A DNA stretch of 64,000 nt from an uncultured Anaeroplasmataceae bacterium (GTDB lineage: Bacteria; Bacillota_I; Bacilli_A; Acholeplasmatales; Anaeroplasmataceae): positions 20,908 to 84,907 of the forward strand of contig CALVBA010000003.1 of assembly GCA_944325695.1 (NCBI GenBank). The letters run 5' to 3'. Position numbers and translations under genes: made by a program. Of the stretch, positions 57,194 to 64,000 are shown piece after piece. Below the pieces are notes generated by a model. It was not told the origin of the DNA. It did not search any database and saw only the letters and a list, made by a program, of their open reading frames with translations. Numbering within the stretch: position 1 is the stretch's first letter; the number at the start of each line of letters is the position of its first letter.

Positions 57194-57862
57194 TTAAATA
57201 AGTTGTTTATTTTCCCAAACTTTTTTTAATTTTTTATTCACTAATTTAATTGCCTCTTGAATATTAGGTTTTCTAATACCCATACTGTGGCAATCAGAAG
57301 CGATATAATCTACTCCATCTTTTTTTAATAATTTCCAAACTTTTTTTTGAATTTTTTTCCCAAAGTCACCTAAAATAGACGAAGAATTAACTTGAATTAA
57401 CGCTCCTGTTTTTTTTATTCTCAAAATATCATCAACACTTAAATGCTCATAACGTTCAGGATGAGCTAAAATAGGTTTAAATCCATTAACAATGAAACTA
57501 TAGCATATTTCATCAATATCATAAGAAGTATTTAGCATATGAAATTCAATTAAAACATACTTTGTATTATCAATTGTTAAAAATGGATTTTTTTTAATTA
57601 AATCAATATCTCCATCTTGATAAAAAATCTCAAAACCTAATTTTAAAGAAACTTTATCATTAATAATACTTTTTAATTGATGAAAACTTTCATAAACTTT
57701 TTGAATGTATTCATCATTATTTTTAAGCGAGTTAAAATGTGGTGTTAATACAATTTCGTTAATACCGTTTTTAATTTCCTCATCAATCATTAAAAGTGAT
57801 AACTCTAAACTATTTGCTCCATCATCGATATTGGGTAAAATATGTGTATGAATATCAATCAT
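57194..57862 (-). CDS. cpsB: Tyrosine-protein phosphatase, PHP type (CpsB / YwqE)
   Basis: 222 residues of the manganese-dependent PHP phosphatase family: MIDIHTHILPNIDDGA, TPHFN, HPERYEHL and ASDCHS carry the metal ligands. It dephosphorylates the cognate BY-kinase. Two nt after the CpsD gene. The encoded set ends here; no glycosyltransferase or polymerase follows. Confidence 0.93.
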   Translation of the reverse strand: MIDIHTHILPNIDDGANSLELSLLMIDEEIKNGINEIVLTPHFNSLKNNDEYIQKVYESFHQLKSIINDKVSLKLGFEIFYQDGDIDLIKKNPFLTIDNTKYVLIEFHMLNTSYDIDEICYSFIVNGFKPILAHPERYEHLSVDDILRIKKTGALIQVNSSSILGDFGKKIQKKVWKLLKKDGVDYIASDCHSMGIRKPNIQEAIKLVNKKLKKVWENKQLI

Positions 57863-57864
57863 TT

Positions 57865-58548
57865 TTATTCATTTGAGTAATAATAATTTTTGTAACTCTT
57901 ATCATTTTTTAATTGGATGAAGGAAATTCCTATAATGTTAACTTTACTATGTTTTAAATAATTAATCGCTTTACGTAAATCATTTTTTTGTGTACTACCA
58001 GCTTTAACTATGAAAACAAATCCATCAACAATGTCATTAATATATACAACATCAGTCGCAACTAATACTGGTACGGTATCAATAACAATATAATCATATT
58101 CATTACGCAATTCTTGTATTAAATCTTTAATTTTTTGTGATTCTAAAATCTTGATAGGGAATGGTGTAATTGAACCACAAGTAATAATATTTAAATTTTC
58201 AACGCCTGAACGTTTAATAATATCAGTTTTTGTAACATTTCCATTACAATAATCAGTAATACCATTTCGATTATCAATCATAAAACGACGATGACCAACG
58301 GGTCTACGTAAATCTAAATCAATATATAACGTTTTAAATCCTCTTTTGGCATATACTGTAGATAAATCGATAGCGCTTGTTGATTTTCCCTCAGCCTGTC
58401 CTGCTGATGTAATAGCGATAACACGATTTTTACTATCAACAGATGAAAAATCGATATTTGATTGTAAGATTTGGTATTGTTGCCAGTCATACGTTCCAAC
58501 TTCTACAAAGTTTTGTTTTTCTTCAACATTGACATTTTTTTTAGACAT
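57865..58548 (-). CDS. cpsD: BY-type tyrosine kinase (CpsD / YwqD)
   Basis: 227 residues with Walker A SAGQAEGKST, Walker A' LYIDLDLRRP, Walker B YIVIDTVPV, and a C-terminal tyrosine cluster (SYKNYYYSNE) that is autophosphorylated. It needs the membrane adaptor CpsC for activity. GGGAGTG upstream. Three nt after cpsC. Confidence 0.94.
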   Translation of the reverse strand: MSKKNVNVEEKQNFVEVGTYDWQQYQILQSNIDFSSVDSKNRVIAITSAGQAEGKSTSAIDLSTVYAKRGFKTLYIDLDLRRPVGHRRFMIDNRNGITDYCNGNVTKTDIIKRSGVENLNIITCGSITPFPIKILESQKIKDLIQELRNEYDYIVIDTVPVLVATDVVYINDIVDGFVFIVKAGSTQKNDLRKAINYLKHSKVNIIGISFIQLKNDKSYKNYYYSNE

Positions 58549-58551
58549 TTT

Positions 58552-59271
58552 TTACACTCCCTTTTTTTTCATAGGAATACTTCCGATTACTTTAATATCT
58601 GTTAAACGTTCAATTTCTTTTTCTGACATGATTTTATTTCCAACAATATCTTTAAAAAAACCAATAAATAGACCCATAAGACCACCAATAAAAGCAAAAA
58701 TAATTATATATAGTACCTTATTAGGTGAAACATATTCCCCTTCCTGAGAATGATTAACTCGTTGAATGGTATTAGCAATTGATGGAAAAATGTAATTTCC
58801 TTCATTATTTTTTTGATTAGATATTTCTTGTGCTGAATCAATAATTTGATCAACTACAATTTTTGTAAGTTGAGCATCAGTATGCTCAAATGAAATAATA
58901 ATATTTAATGAATTACTACTATATTTTACAGTTAAATTTTCTTCTAACTCTTTATATGTTAATTTATCTTTAATATCTTCATTTTCTAAAACTTCATTTA
59001 AAACACTGTCATTAACCATAAATTCACCAACAGTATTAATGATTCTTAATGCTTCAGATACATTTGTTGAATTATTTGAGCTATTATTGATAACTTGAAC
59101 CATACAAGTCGCTTTTGATTGATATACAGGTTTTAAAACCATTGTTGTAACAATAACACCTATTACTGTCATCGCAATAACTGATGAAATAATAATCCAA
59201 ATACTTCTTTTTACGACATTAAAAAGATCTGCTAATGATAATTCAAACTCCTCATTTTCTTTATTATTCAT
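58552..59271 (-). CDS. cpsC: Chain-length regulator / kinase adaptor (CpsC / Wzz family)
   Basis: 239 residues with a Wzz domain: N-terminal helix (about 28-52), an extracytoplasmic part, and a second helix (about 190-210), followed by a short cytoplasmic tail that activates CpsD. It controls polysaccharide chain length. Operon cpsC-cpsD-cpsB with 2-3 nt gaps. Confidence 0.92.
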   Translation of the reverse strand: MNNKENEEFELSLADLFNVVKRSIWIIISSVIAMTVIGVIVTTMVLKPVYQSKATCMVQVINNSSNNSTNVSEALRIINTVGEFMVNDSVLNEVLENEDIKDKLTYKELEENLTVKYSSNSLNIIISFEHTDAQLTKIVVDQIIDSAQEISNQKNNEGNYIFPSIANTIQRVNHSQEGEYVSPNKVLYIIIFAFIGGLMGLFIGFFKDIVGNKIMSEKEIERLTDIKVIGSIPMKKKGV

Positions 59272-59469
59272 TTTTAATCCTCCTATATGAATAATATTAT
59301 ATCATATATAAAAAATCATATCAATAAAATATTTGTAATATCGCCTTTAAATATAGGATAATTTGTTTATTTAAACTATTCTTTTTTATTAACTTAAACC
59401 AATAAAATTCGCAAAAAAAACTCTTCTTTAATAAAATTTTATTACTAACAAATCAATTTCAAACTACTG

Positions 59470-59505
59470 TTTAAAAAGAAAACCTACCATAAAATGGTAG
59501 GATTA
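59470..59505 (-). terminator. Terminator of the ABC transporter pair
   Basis: A CCTACCAT / ATGGTAGG hairpin and U-tract on the minus strand, seven nt past the permease stop. The remaining intergenic DNA to 59272 shows no further feature. Confidence 0.8.
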
Positions 59506-59507
59506 CT

Positions 59508-61289
59508 TTATTCACGATCTTTTAACGATGTCATCATATCAATTTTAGTAATCTTTTTAATTAATAATAAATCTACTACTAAGATAAACACAATAACTAA
59601 AACGACTGTTAGAATATAATAGATTATAGTGACATTTTTGATGGAACCAAATTTTAGTAATGAAAAAACAAAATGAAGAAGTGCACACCCAGAGGGAATT
59701 CCAACAATAATCCCTAACAATCCCATGATAAGAATCTCACGATAAATATAACTACAAACTTCTAAATCATTATATCCTAAAACACTTAGTGTTGCTATTT
59801 CCCTTTTACGTTCACTAATATTCATGTTTGTTAAATTATAAATAACAAAACAACATAATAATAAAGCAAATACGATAACAACAAATGAAATAGGTGCTAA
59901 AGCCTCTGTTAAACCTGTTATATCAGCAATTTCAAAATTAATTGAAAAACAGTATAATCCTAAACCAGCAAAAACTAAAGCAGTACATCCCCCAACAGCG
60001 ACAACTGTCATGATTAAATGATTTTTATATCTAAAAATATTTCTAAATGATGATTTATATTTAAATGATAAATGTTTCCAAATAACTGATATTTTTTCTA
60101 AAAAAATAGTTTTTCCTACTTTTGGTGCTTTTGGTAACAACAAAGTAGCTGGATTATCTTTTAATTCTTTTGAAACAACATAATAAGTAACACCTGATGA
60201 AACAATAAACATAGATATAATTGATATTAATCCAGGCCAAATTTCTAAATAAGATGATTTAGAAGGCAAGAAATATAGTACTTCAAAAGCAGGATAAATG
60301 ACATTAGGTAAGATTAAAAAACCTAAAATAAGTCCTAATATTCCCGCAAAAAGACATGCAAATCCGGCATAAAACACATATTTAAAAATGATTTTATAAT
60401 CATCTATTCCAAGACTTTTATAACATGCAATAGTACTTCGTTCTTCTTCTATCATTCGAGTCATCGTTGTTAAGACAACCAATCCAGTGACTAAAATAAA
60501 GAAAATCGGGAAAATCATCGTGATAATCGCAACCTTTTCGATGTAATAATTAATACTTAAGTAACTTTTATTATTTTCTAATGTTAAGTAAATAAAATCG
60601 TTATCTATTAAAAAGTTATCTACTTGTTTTTGAACTATATCTTGATAATCATCAGAAAAAAGATTTACATTTTTGGTATTTTTTAACTTTAAATACATAT
60701 CAGTTTTTGGTAGATTTGATTTTCCATACTGATAAATAATTAAATTTAAATTTTCTAAATCATTATTAGGTTCACCTGTTTTTTCAAAAATTAAAGGATT
60801 AGCCACAATTCCTGATACCGTATATTCTTGATTCATAAATACAATTTTATCGTTAAGTTGTATTTTATTAATTGAATATGAAGATCTTTCTACTAAAATC
60901 TCATTTTTATCTTGTGGAAATCTTCCTTCTTCTAAAACAATTTTATTGATATTAGGCTGTTTTTCAAAAAAATAAACACGAGCATTTTTTTCTTCTATTT
61001 TTAAATCTATTGATGTAAAAACCTCAACTTCAGATACATTATCATGATTAGTAAAATATGTGATATCATCATTACTAAATCCCATGGCATTTGTCGTTTT
61101 TACAATAATATCTGATACATTACTATTTTTTAAATAATCGTTAAATGAAGCTTCAATAGTAGGCGATAAGGTTCCAAGTCCACCTACAAACGAAATTCCT
61201 AATAAAATAATTATAATAACGGCAATAAGACGAGATAAGTTATTTCTTATACTACGAAAAACAGTTTTATTATATGCTGAATTTACCAT
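59508..61289 (-). CDS. FtsX-like ABC transporter permease
   Basis: 593 residues: first helix about 15-37, an extracytoplasmic domain (about 40-245), three helices (about 250-375), then a second four-helix FtsX unit (about 420-590). It resembles MacB-type permeases fused in tandem, without the second large extracytoplasmic domain. Probably moves a lipid or antimicrobial peptide or transmits a mechanical signal. It overlaps the ATPase gene by 7 nt. Confidence 0.9.
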   Translation of the reverse strand: MVNSAYNKTVFRSIRNNLSRLIAVIIIILLGISFVGGLGTLSPTIEASFNDYLKNSNVSDIIVKTTNAMGFSNDDITYFTNHDNVSEVEVFTSIDLKIEEKNARVYFFEKQPNINKIVLEEGRFPQDKNEILVERSSYSINKIQLNDKIVFMNQEYTVSGIVANPLIFEKTGEPNNDLENLNLIIYQYGKSNLPKTDMYLKLKNTKNVNLFSDDYQDIVQKQVDNFLIDNDFIYLTLENNKSYLSINYYIEKVAIITMIFPIFFILVTGLVVLTTMTRMIEEERSTIACYKSLGIDDYKIIFKYVFYAGFACLFAGILGLILGFLILPNVIYPAFEVLYFLPSKSSYLEIWPGLISIISMFIVSSGVTYYVVSKELKDNPATLLLPKAPKVGKTIFLEKISVIWKHLSFKYKSSFRNIFRYKNHLIMTVVAVGGCTALVFAGLGLYCFSINFEIADITGLTEALAPISFVVIVFALLLCCFVIYNLTNMNISERKREIATLSVLGYNDLEVCSYIYREILIMGLLGIIVGIPSGCALLHFVFSLLKFGSIKNVTIIYYILTVVLVIVFILVVDLLLIKKITKIDMMTSLKDRE

Positions 61290-61990
61290 TCAATTAAATC
61301 AATATCTATAGGATTTTGATTAATACAAACATTTTCAACTGTTCCATTTTTAATGAAAATAACTTTATCTGCCATATCCTTTAAAGCTTGATTATGCGTT
61401 ACAATAATAACGGTTTTATGCTCTTTTTTACACATATCATGTAAAAGTTTTAAAATATTTTTTCCTGTGATATAATCTAATGCTCCTGTTGGTTCATCAC
61501 ATAGTAGAATAGTTGGATTTTTAGCAACCGCTCTAGCAATAGAAACACGTTGTTGTTCTCCACCTGAAAGTTGTGCCGGAAAATTATTAGCTCGATTTTC
61601 AAGTCCAACTAATTTCAATACTTCTTTAGGATCCATTGCTTCTTTGCACATCTCAACGGATAATTCAACATTTTCTAATGCCGTTAGATTAGGCATTAAA
61701 TTATAAAATTGAAAAACAAATCCTACTGAGTTACGTCTGTAGTTAGTTAACCCTTTCTTATTTAAGTTTTTAAGATTCTCTCCACCAACAATCAAATCAC
61801 CAGAAGTTAAGAAATCCATTCCACCAATTAAATTTAATAAAGTGGTTTTCCCGGCTCCCGAAGGCCCTAAAATGATAATAAATTGCCCTTCTTCAACATC
61901 AAAACTAATATTTTTTAACGCTTGAATTTGTGTTTCACCCATTTGATATGTTTTACACAAATCTTTAATTTCAATTACTTTTTTGTTCAT
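61283..61990 (-). CDS. ABC transporter ATP-binding protein (MacB / LolD type)
   Basis: 235 residues with Walker [11 protein letters not shown]-loop [19 protein letters not shown], signature [14 protein letters not shown] and Walker [13 protein letters not shown]. The [11 protein letters not shown] pattern is typical of ATPases that pair with FtsX permeases. Partner of the permease gene downstream. Confidence 0.95.
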   Translation of the reverse strand: MNKKVIEIKDLCKTYQMGETQIQALKNISFDVEEGQFIIILGPSGAGKTTLLNLIGGMDFLTSGDLIVGGENLKNLNKKGLTNYRRNSVGFVFQFYNLMPNLTALENVELSVEMCKEAMDPKEVLKLVGLENRANNFPAQLSGGEQQRVSIARAVAKNPTILLCDEPTGALDYITGKNILKLLHDMCKKEHKTVIIVTHNQALKDMADKVIFIKNGTVENVCINQNPIDIDLIEW

Positions 61991-62109
61991 GTCCTAGTCA
62001 ACTCCTTATTTGAGCATTAGCATTATAAAATGAAAAATAAATAAATGCAATGACCTTTTATTATTTCACATAATATACTTTTTTTATTTTAAAATCTACA
62101 TTATTTTCA

Positions 62110-62148
62110 AAATAAAAACCATTAATAGATTAACTAATTAATGGTTTA
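62110..62148 (-). terminator. Terminator of the PhnA-like gene
   Basis: A perfect 11-bp AAACCATTAAT / ATTAATGGTTT stem with a U-rich tail on the minus strand. Confidence 0.75.
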
Positions 62149-62158
62149 TTCCTATGAA

Positions 62159-62494
62159 TTAAATTTTTTTTACAAAATCACTTTTTAATTTCATTTCTCC
62201 AAAGCCATCAATTTTACAGTGAATATTATGCCCATCATTTGCATCTAAAACCACACGAATATTTTTTACTTTTGTTCCTTGCTTAATTGATGAGCTTGAT
62301 CCTTTAACTTTCAAATCTTTAATCACGCTAACAGTGTCACCATTTTGTAAGATATTTCCATTAACGTCTTTTACAACTTCTAACACTTCTTCTATTTTAG
62401 TCCATTCATGTCCACACATCGGACAAATAAATTTTCCATCCATCTCATATGTATAATTTTCATTACATTCAGGACAAATTGGTAAATTTTCCAT
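62159..62494 (-). CDS. PhnA-family zinc-ribbon protein (YjdM)
   Basis: 111 residues: N-terminal zinc ribbon with [21 protein letters not shown] (two CxxC pairs), then the PhnA domain ([40 protein letters not shown]). Despite the name it is not part of phosphonate breakdown; role unknown. AGGAGTG precedes ATG 62494. Confidence 0.92.
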   Translation of the reverse strand: MENLPICPECNENYTYEMDGKFICPMCGHEWTKIEEVLEVVKDVNGNILQNGDTVSVIKDLKVKGSSSSIKQGTKVKNIRVVLDANDGHNIHCKIDGFGEMKLKSDFVKKI

Positions 62495-62566
62495 TATATC
62501 ACTCCTATATGTATATTTTAGCATAATTTAGCGTTTTTTGCACGATAATTTTTTAGTGTAAATAAA

Positions 62567-62591
62567 AACACAAGGTGTATTACCTTGCGTT
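62567..62591 (-). terminator. Terminator overlapping the end of the holin-like gene
   Basis: An AACACAAGGT / ACCTTGCGTT stem (one mismatch) with U-tract on the minus strand spans the stop codon region at 62580. Confidence 0.7.
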
Positions 62592-62972
62592 ATTATTGTT
62601 TTTTAATGTATTTATTGTTGATTCAATATAAATCGAAATGATATTTTCTAAATCTCCATAATGTAATTCCAGATATTGCTTTAATTCATCATTCATTTGA
62701 CTATATACAAGTTTTTTAGCACGGATGAATGCTTCTTTTTGTGCTTTTTCATCGAAAAAGTCATTTTTCTTCATATTATCGACATATGTCTGGAAAATTG
62801 TTTTCACCGCATCTAACACGATTTTTGATAATTTATTTAAAAACAATCGAGCTTTTTCTCTTTTTAGTTTCGTAGTAATAAATGATACAGCAAGACCACC
62901 TATAAGCGAAGTAAGTGGCAATATAACAACGGTAATCATTAACATTGCAACATCAAACAAAAACTCATTCAT
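62580..62972 (-). CDS. LLH-type phage-holin-like membrane protein
   Basis: 130 residues with one N-terminal helix (about 8-32) and a charged alpha-helical tail with KKLVYSQMNDELKQYLELHYGDLENIISIYIESTI, the layout of superfamily 6 (LLH) holins. Holins let endolysins cross the membrane, but no endolysin or other phage gene is near. It could be a domesticated or unrelated protein. GGTGA precedes the ATG. Confidence 0.6.
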   Translation of the reverse strand: MNEFLFDVAMLMITVVILPLTSLIGGLAVSFITTKLKREKARLFLNKLSKIVLDAVKTIFQTYVDNMKKNDFFDEKAQKEAFIRAKKLVYSQMNDELKQYLELHYGDLENIISIYIESTINTLKNNNNAR

Positions 62973-63053
62973 ATAACTTCACCATTATATAATATGTATT
63001 TTTATATATAATGTTTAATAAAAGCTCTAAATATTTATTTTTCTAAAACAATT

Positions 63054-63731
63054 TTATTTTTCCCCTAAATTAATTCTTTTTCCTCGCATATAAAAACATT
63101 TAAAATGAATCACATGAACTAATTTTTCAATTATATCACCTAAAGAATCAAAGCTCCCTTTGAGATTTTTTAGCTTAATAACATCTTCTTTTTTAAAAAT
63201 ATAAAACGGTGGTACCGCATAATTACTAATAACTTTATATGATTTTTCTTTAAAATCTAAAACATCTTCATTTGATATAATAGCTTGTCCTGTTTTTCTT
63301 AAATTCTCTATATCAAATTCTTCATATGCCATAATAGAGGAATGATTTATTATCTTAAAATAGTTAATAAATTCTGCAATTGAAAAATCTAAAAGATTAT
63401 CACTTGCCATAATTAAAATATCATCATCTATTTTTAATTGATCTAATGCATAAAGTACATCGCATAAAGCACCTAATCGATTATTTGGATTGGTACTTCC
63501 ATCATCTAAAAGAGTAATTTCTAACTTTTTAGATAAAATATAATCCTTAAATTGCTCGAAAAATTTATGATTTGATACTATAATTATTTCTTTTAAATGA
63601 ATATTTTGTAGGTCTTCGATGATGTAATCGATTATATGACGTCCCTTATATTCTAGTAAAGCCTTCGGCTTATTTATTGTTTGAGGATATAATCTTGTAG
63701 CATAACCTGCCGCTAAAATAATGTCTTTCAT
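63054..63731 (-). CDS. Sugar nucleotidyltransferase
   Basis: 225 residues of the nucleotidyltransferase fold. The NTP-binding signature is LAAGYATRLYPQTINKPKALLEYKGRHIIDYII (usual GxGTRL...PK with Tyr-Ala replacing Gly), with acidic metal site ASDNLLDF. It activates a sugar-1-phosphate or choline phosphate. GGGGAG supports ATG 63731, which overlaps the stop of the upstream kinase gene by one base. The pair could form a sugar-salvage route: kinase to sugar-1-phosphate, then nucleotidyl transfer. Confidence 0.85.
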   Translation of the reverse strand: MKDIILAAGYATRLYPQTINKPKALLEYKGRHIIDYIIEDLQNIHLKEIIIVSNHKFFEQFKDYILSKKLEITLLDDGSTNPNNRLGALCDVLYALDQLKIDDDILIMASDNLLDFSIAEFINYFKIINHSSIMAYEEFDIENLRKTGQAIISNEDVLDFKEKSYKVISNYAVPPFYIFKKEDVIKLKNLKGSFDSLGDIIEKLVHVIHFKCFYMRGKRINLGEK

Positions 63732-64000
63732 CAATAACTCCCCTCCACAAGCTCAATAGAAATAATCTTAAAATCTAGTAAATCTGGATATTTATTACAA
63801 AATTTACTTGAAATTTCATTAATAATTTCTTTTTTCTTTTTTTTATTAATTATGGCTAAACTGCTTCCATTAAAACCAGCCCCTAAAAATCTACAACCTA
63901 AAACACCTTTTACACTTTTTGTAATATAATATAAATCAATTAAGTATATCGATCCACTTTCATAGTTTTCTATCGAACTTTCGCATGATTCATTCATTAG
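63731..64000 (-). CDS. Galactokinase-type GHMP kinase, C-terminal part (cut by window edge)
   Basis: The frame is open to the window edge. The visible 89 residues read LMNESCESS, then DLYYITKSVKGVLGCRFLGAGFNGSSLAI, matching the end of galactokinase proteins (LMNESH...GVLGARMTGAGFGGC), the third GHMP motif. Gly to Asn and Cys to Ser changes mean the exact sugar may not be galactose. The upstream part lies outside the window. Its stop overlaps the nucleotidyltransferase start by one base. Confidence 0.75.
   Translation of the reverse strand, partial: LMNESCESSIENYESGSIYLIDLYYITKSVKGVLGCRFLGAGFNGSSLAIINKKKKKEIINEISSKFCNKYPDLLDFKIISIELVEGSY

Overview
The window is AT-rich DNA (low-GC codon use throughout) from a Gram-positive, endospore-forming, fermentative anaerobe. 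The evidence is a tricistronic gerA-type germinant receptor locus, a BofA-like gene, a pyruvate formate-lyase operon, lipoproteins with standard lipoboxes, AGGAGG-type ribosome sites, YfhO, and a CpsB/C/D tyrosine-kinase set. The gene content fits an Erysipelotrichia / Coprobacillaceae-type gut Firmicute (for example the Thomasclavelia or Coprobacillus group). That placement is inference, not shown by any marker gene here.

Layout. 1-7.5 kb is an accessory, decaying region. It holds a frameshifted CPBP protease-like gene, an unidentified decayed stretch, a CMD-cupin plus iron alcohol dehydrogenase pair facing a LysR regulator, a multiply broken DUF3737 gene, and a lipoprotein esterase. The esterase and an IS3 OrfA scrap lie between tRNA-Arg(CCU) and a diverged copy of that tRNA's 3' end, which is the geometry of an old integration. 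7.6-17.8 kb is mostly housekeeping: a nucleoid-associated protein, cysK-cysE, GNAT, hemolysin III-like, YfhO-yaaA, a leaderless pectinesterase facing degV, and asd.

17.9-21.4 kb is the most unusual locus: pflA, a small CxxC thioredoxin-like protein, a pyruvate formate-lyase lacking its glycyl-radical domain, and then a separate 77-codon glycyl-radical domain cistron. The two enzyme pieces are in the same reading frame and are separated only by a stop codon, a perfect Shine-Dalgarno sequence and a new start. 21.5-44.4 kb carries a HAD-PHP fusion, MntP, a CorC-like protein, a lipase-glycerol kinase pair, KtrAB-type potassium uptake, a membrane protein that looks like an M50 protease without its histidines, GH4, an AI-2E family transporter, YybS-like, MATE, U32, NUDIX, and an ABC exporter paired with an unrecognised 699-residue protein.

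44.6-50.8 kb has envelope and spore genes: BofA-like, a family 2 glycosyltransferase, a CmpB-like protein, and gerAA-gerAC-gerAB plus a fourth small membrane protein. 50.8-64 kb holds a DUF2974 hydrolase, gdhA-pdxK, a GH3-like protein without the usual nucleophile motif, Mrp, a stand-alone cpsC-cpsD-cpsB regulatory set, an ABC transporter, a PhnA-like protein, a holin-like protein and, at the edge, a sugar-nucleotidyltransferase plus a truncated galactokinase-type kinase.

Most genes from 7.6 kb onward are on the minus strand. They form short, tightly packed operons (4-11 nt overlaps) ending in compact hairpin terminators, several of which overlap the stop codon.
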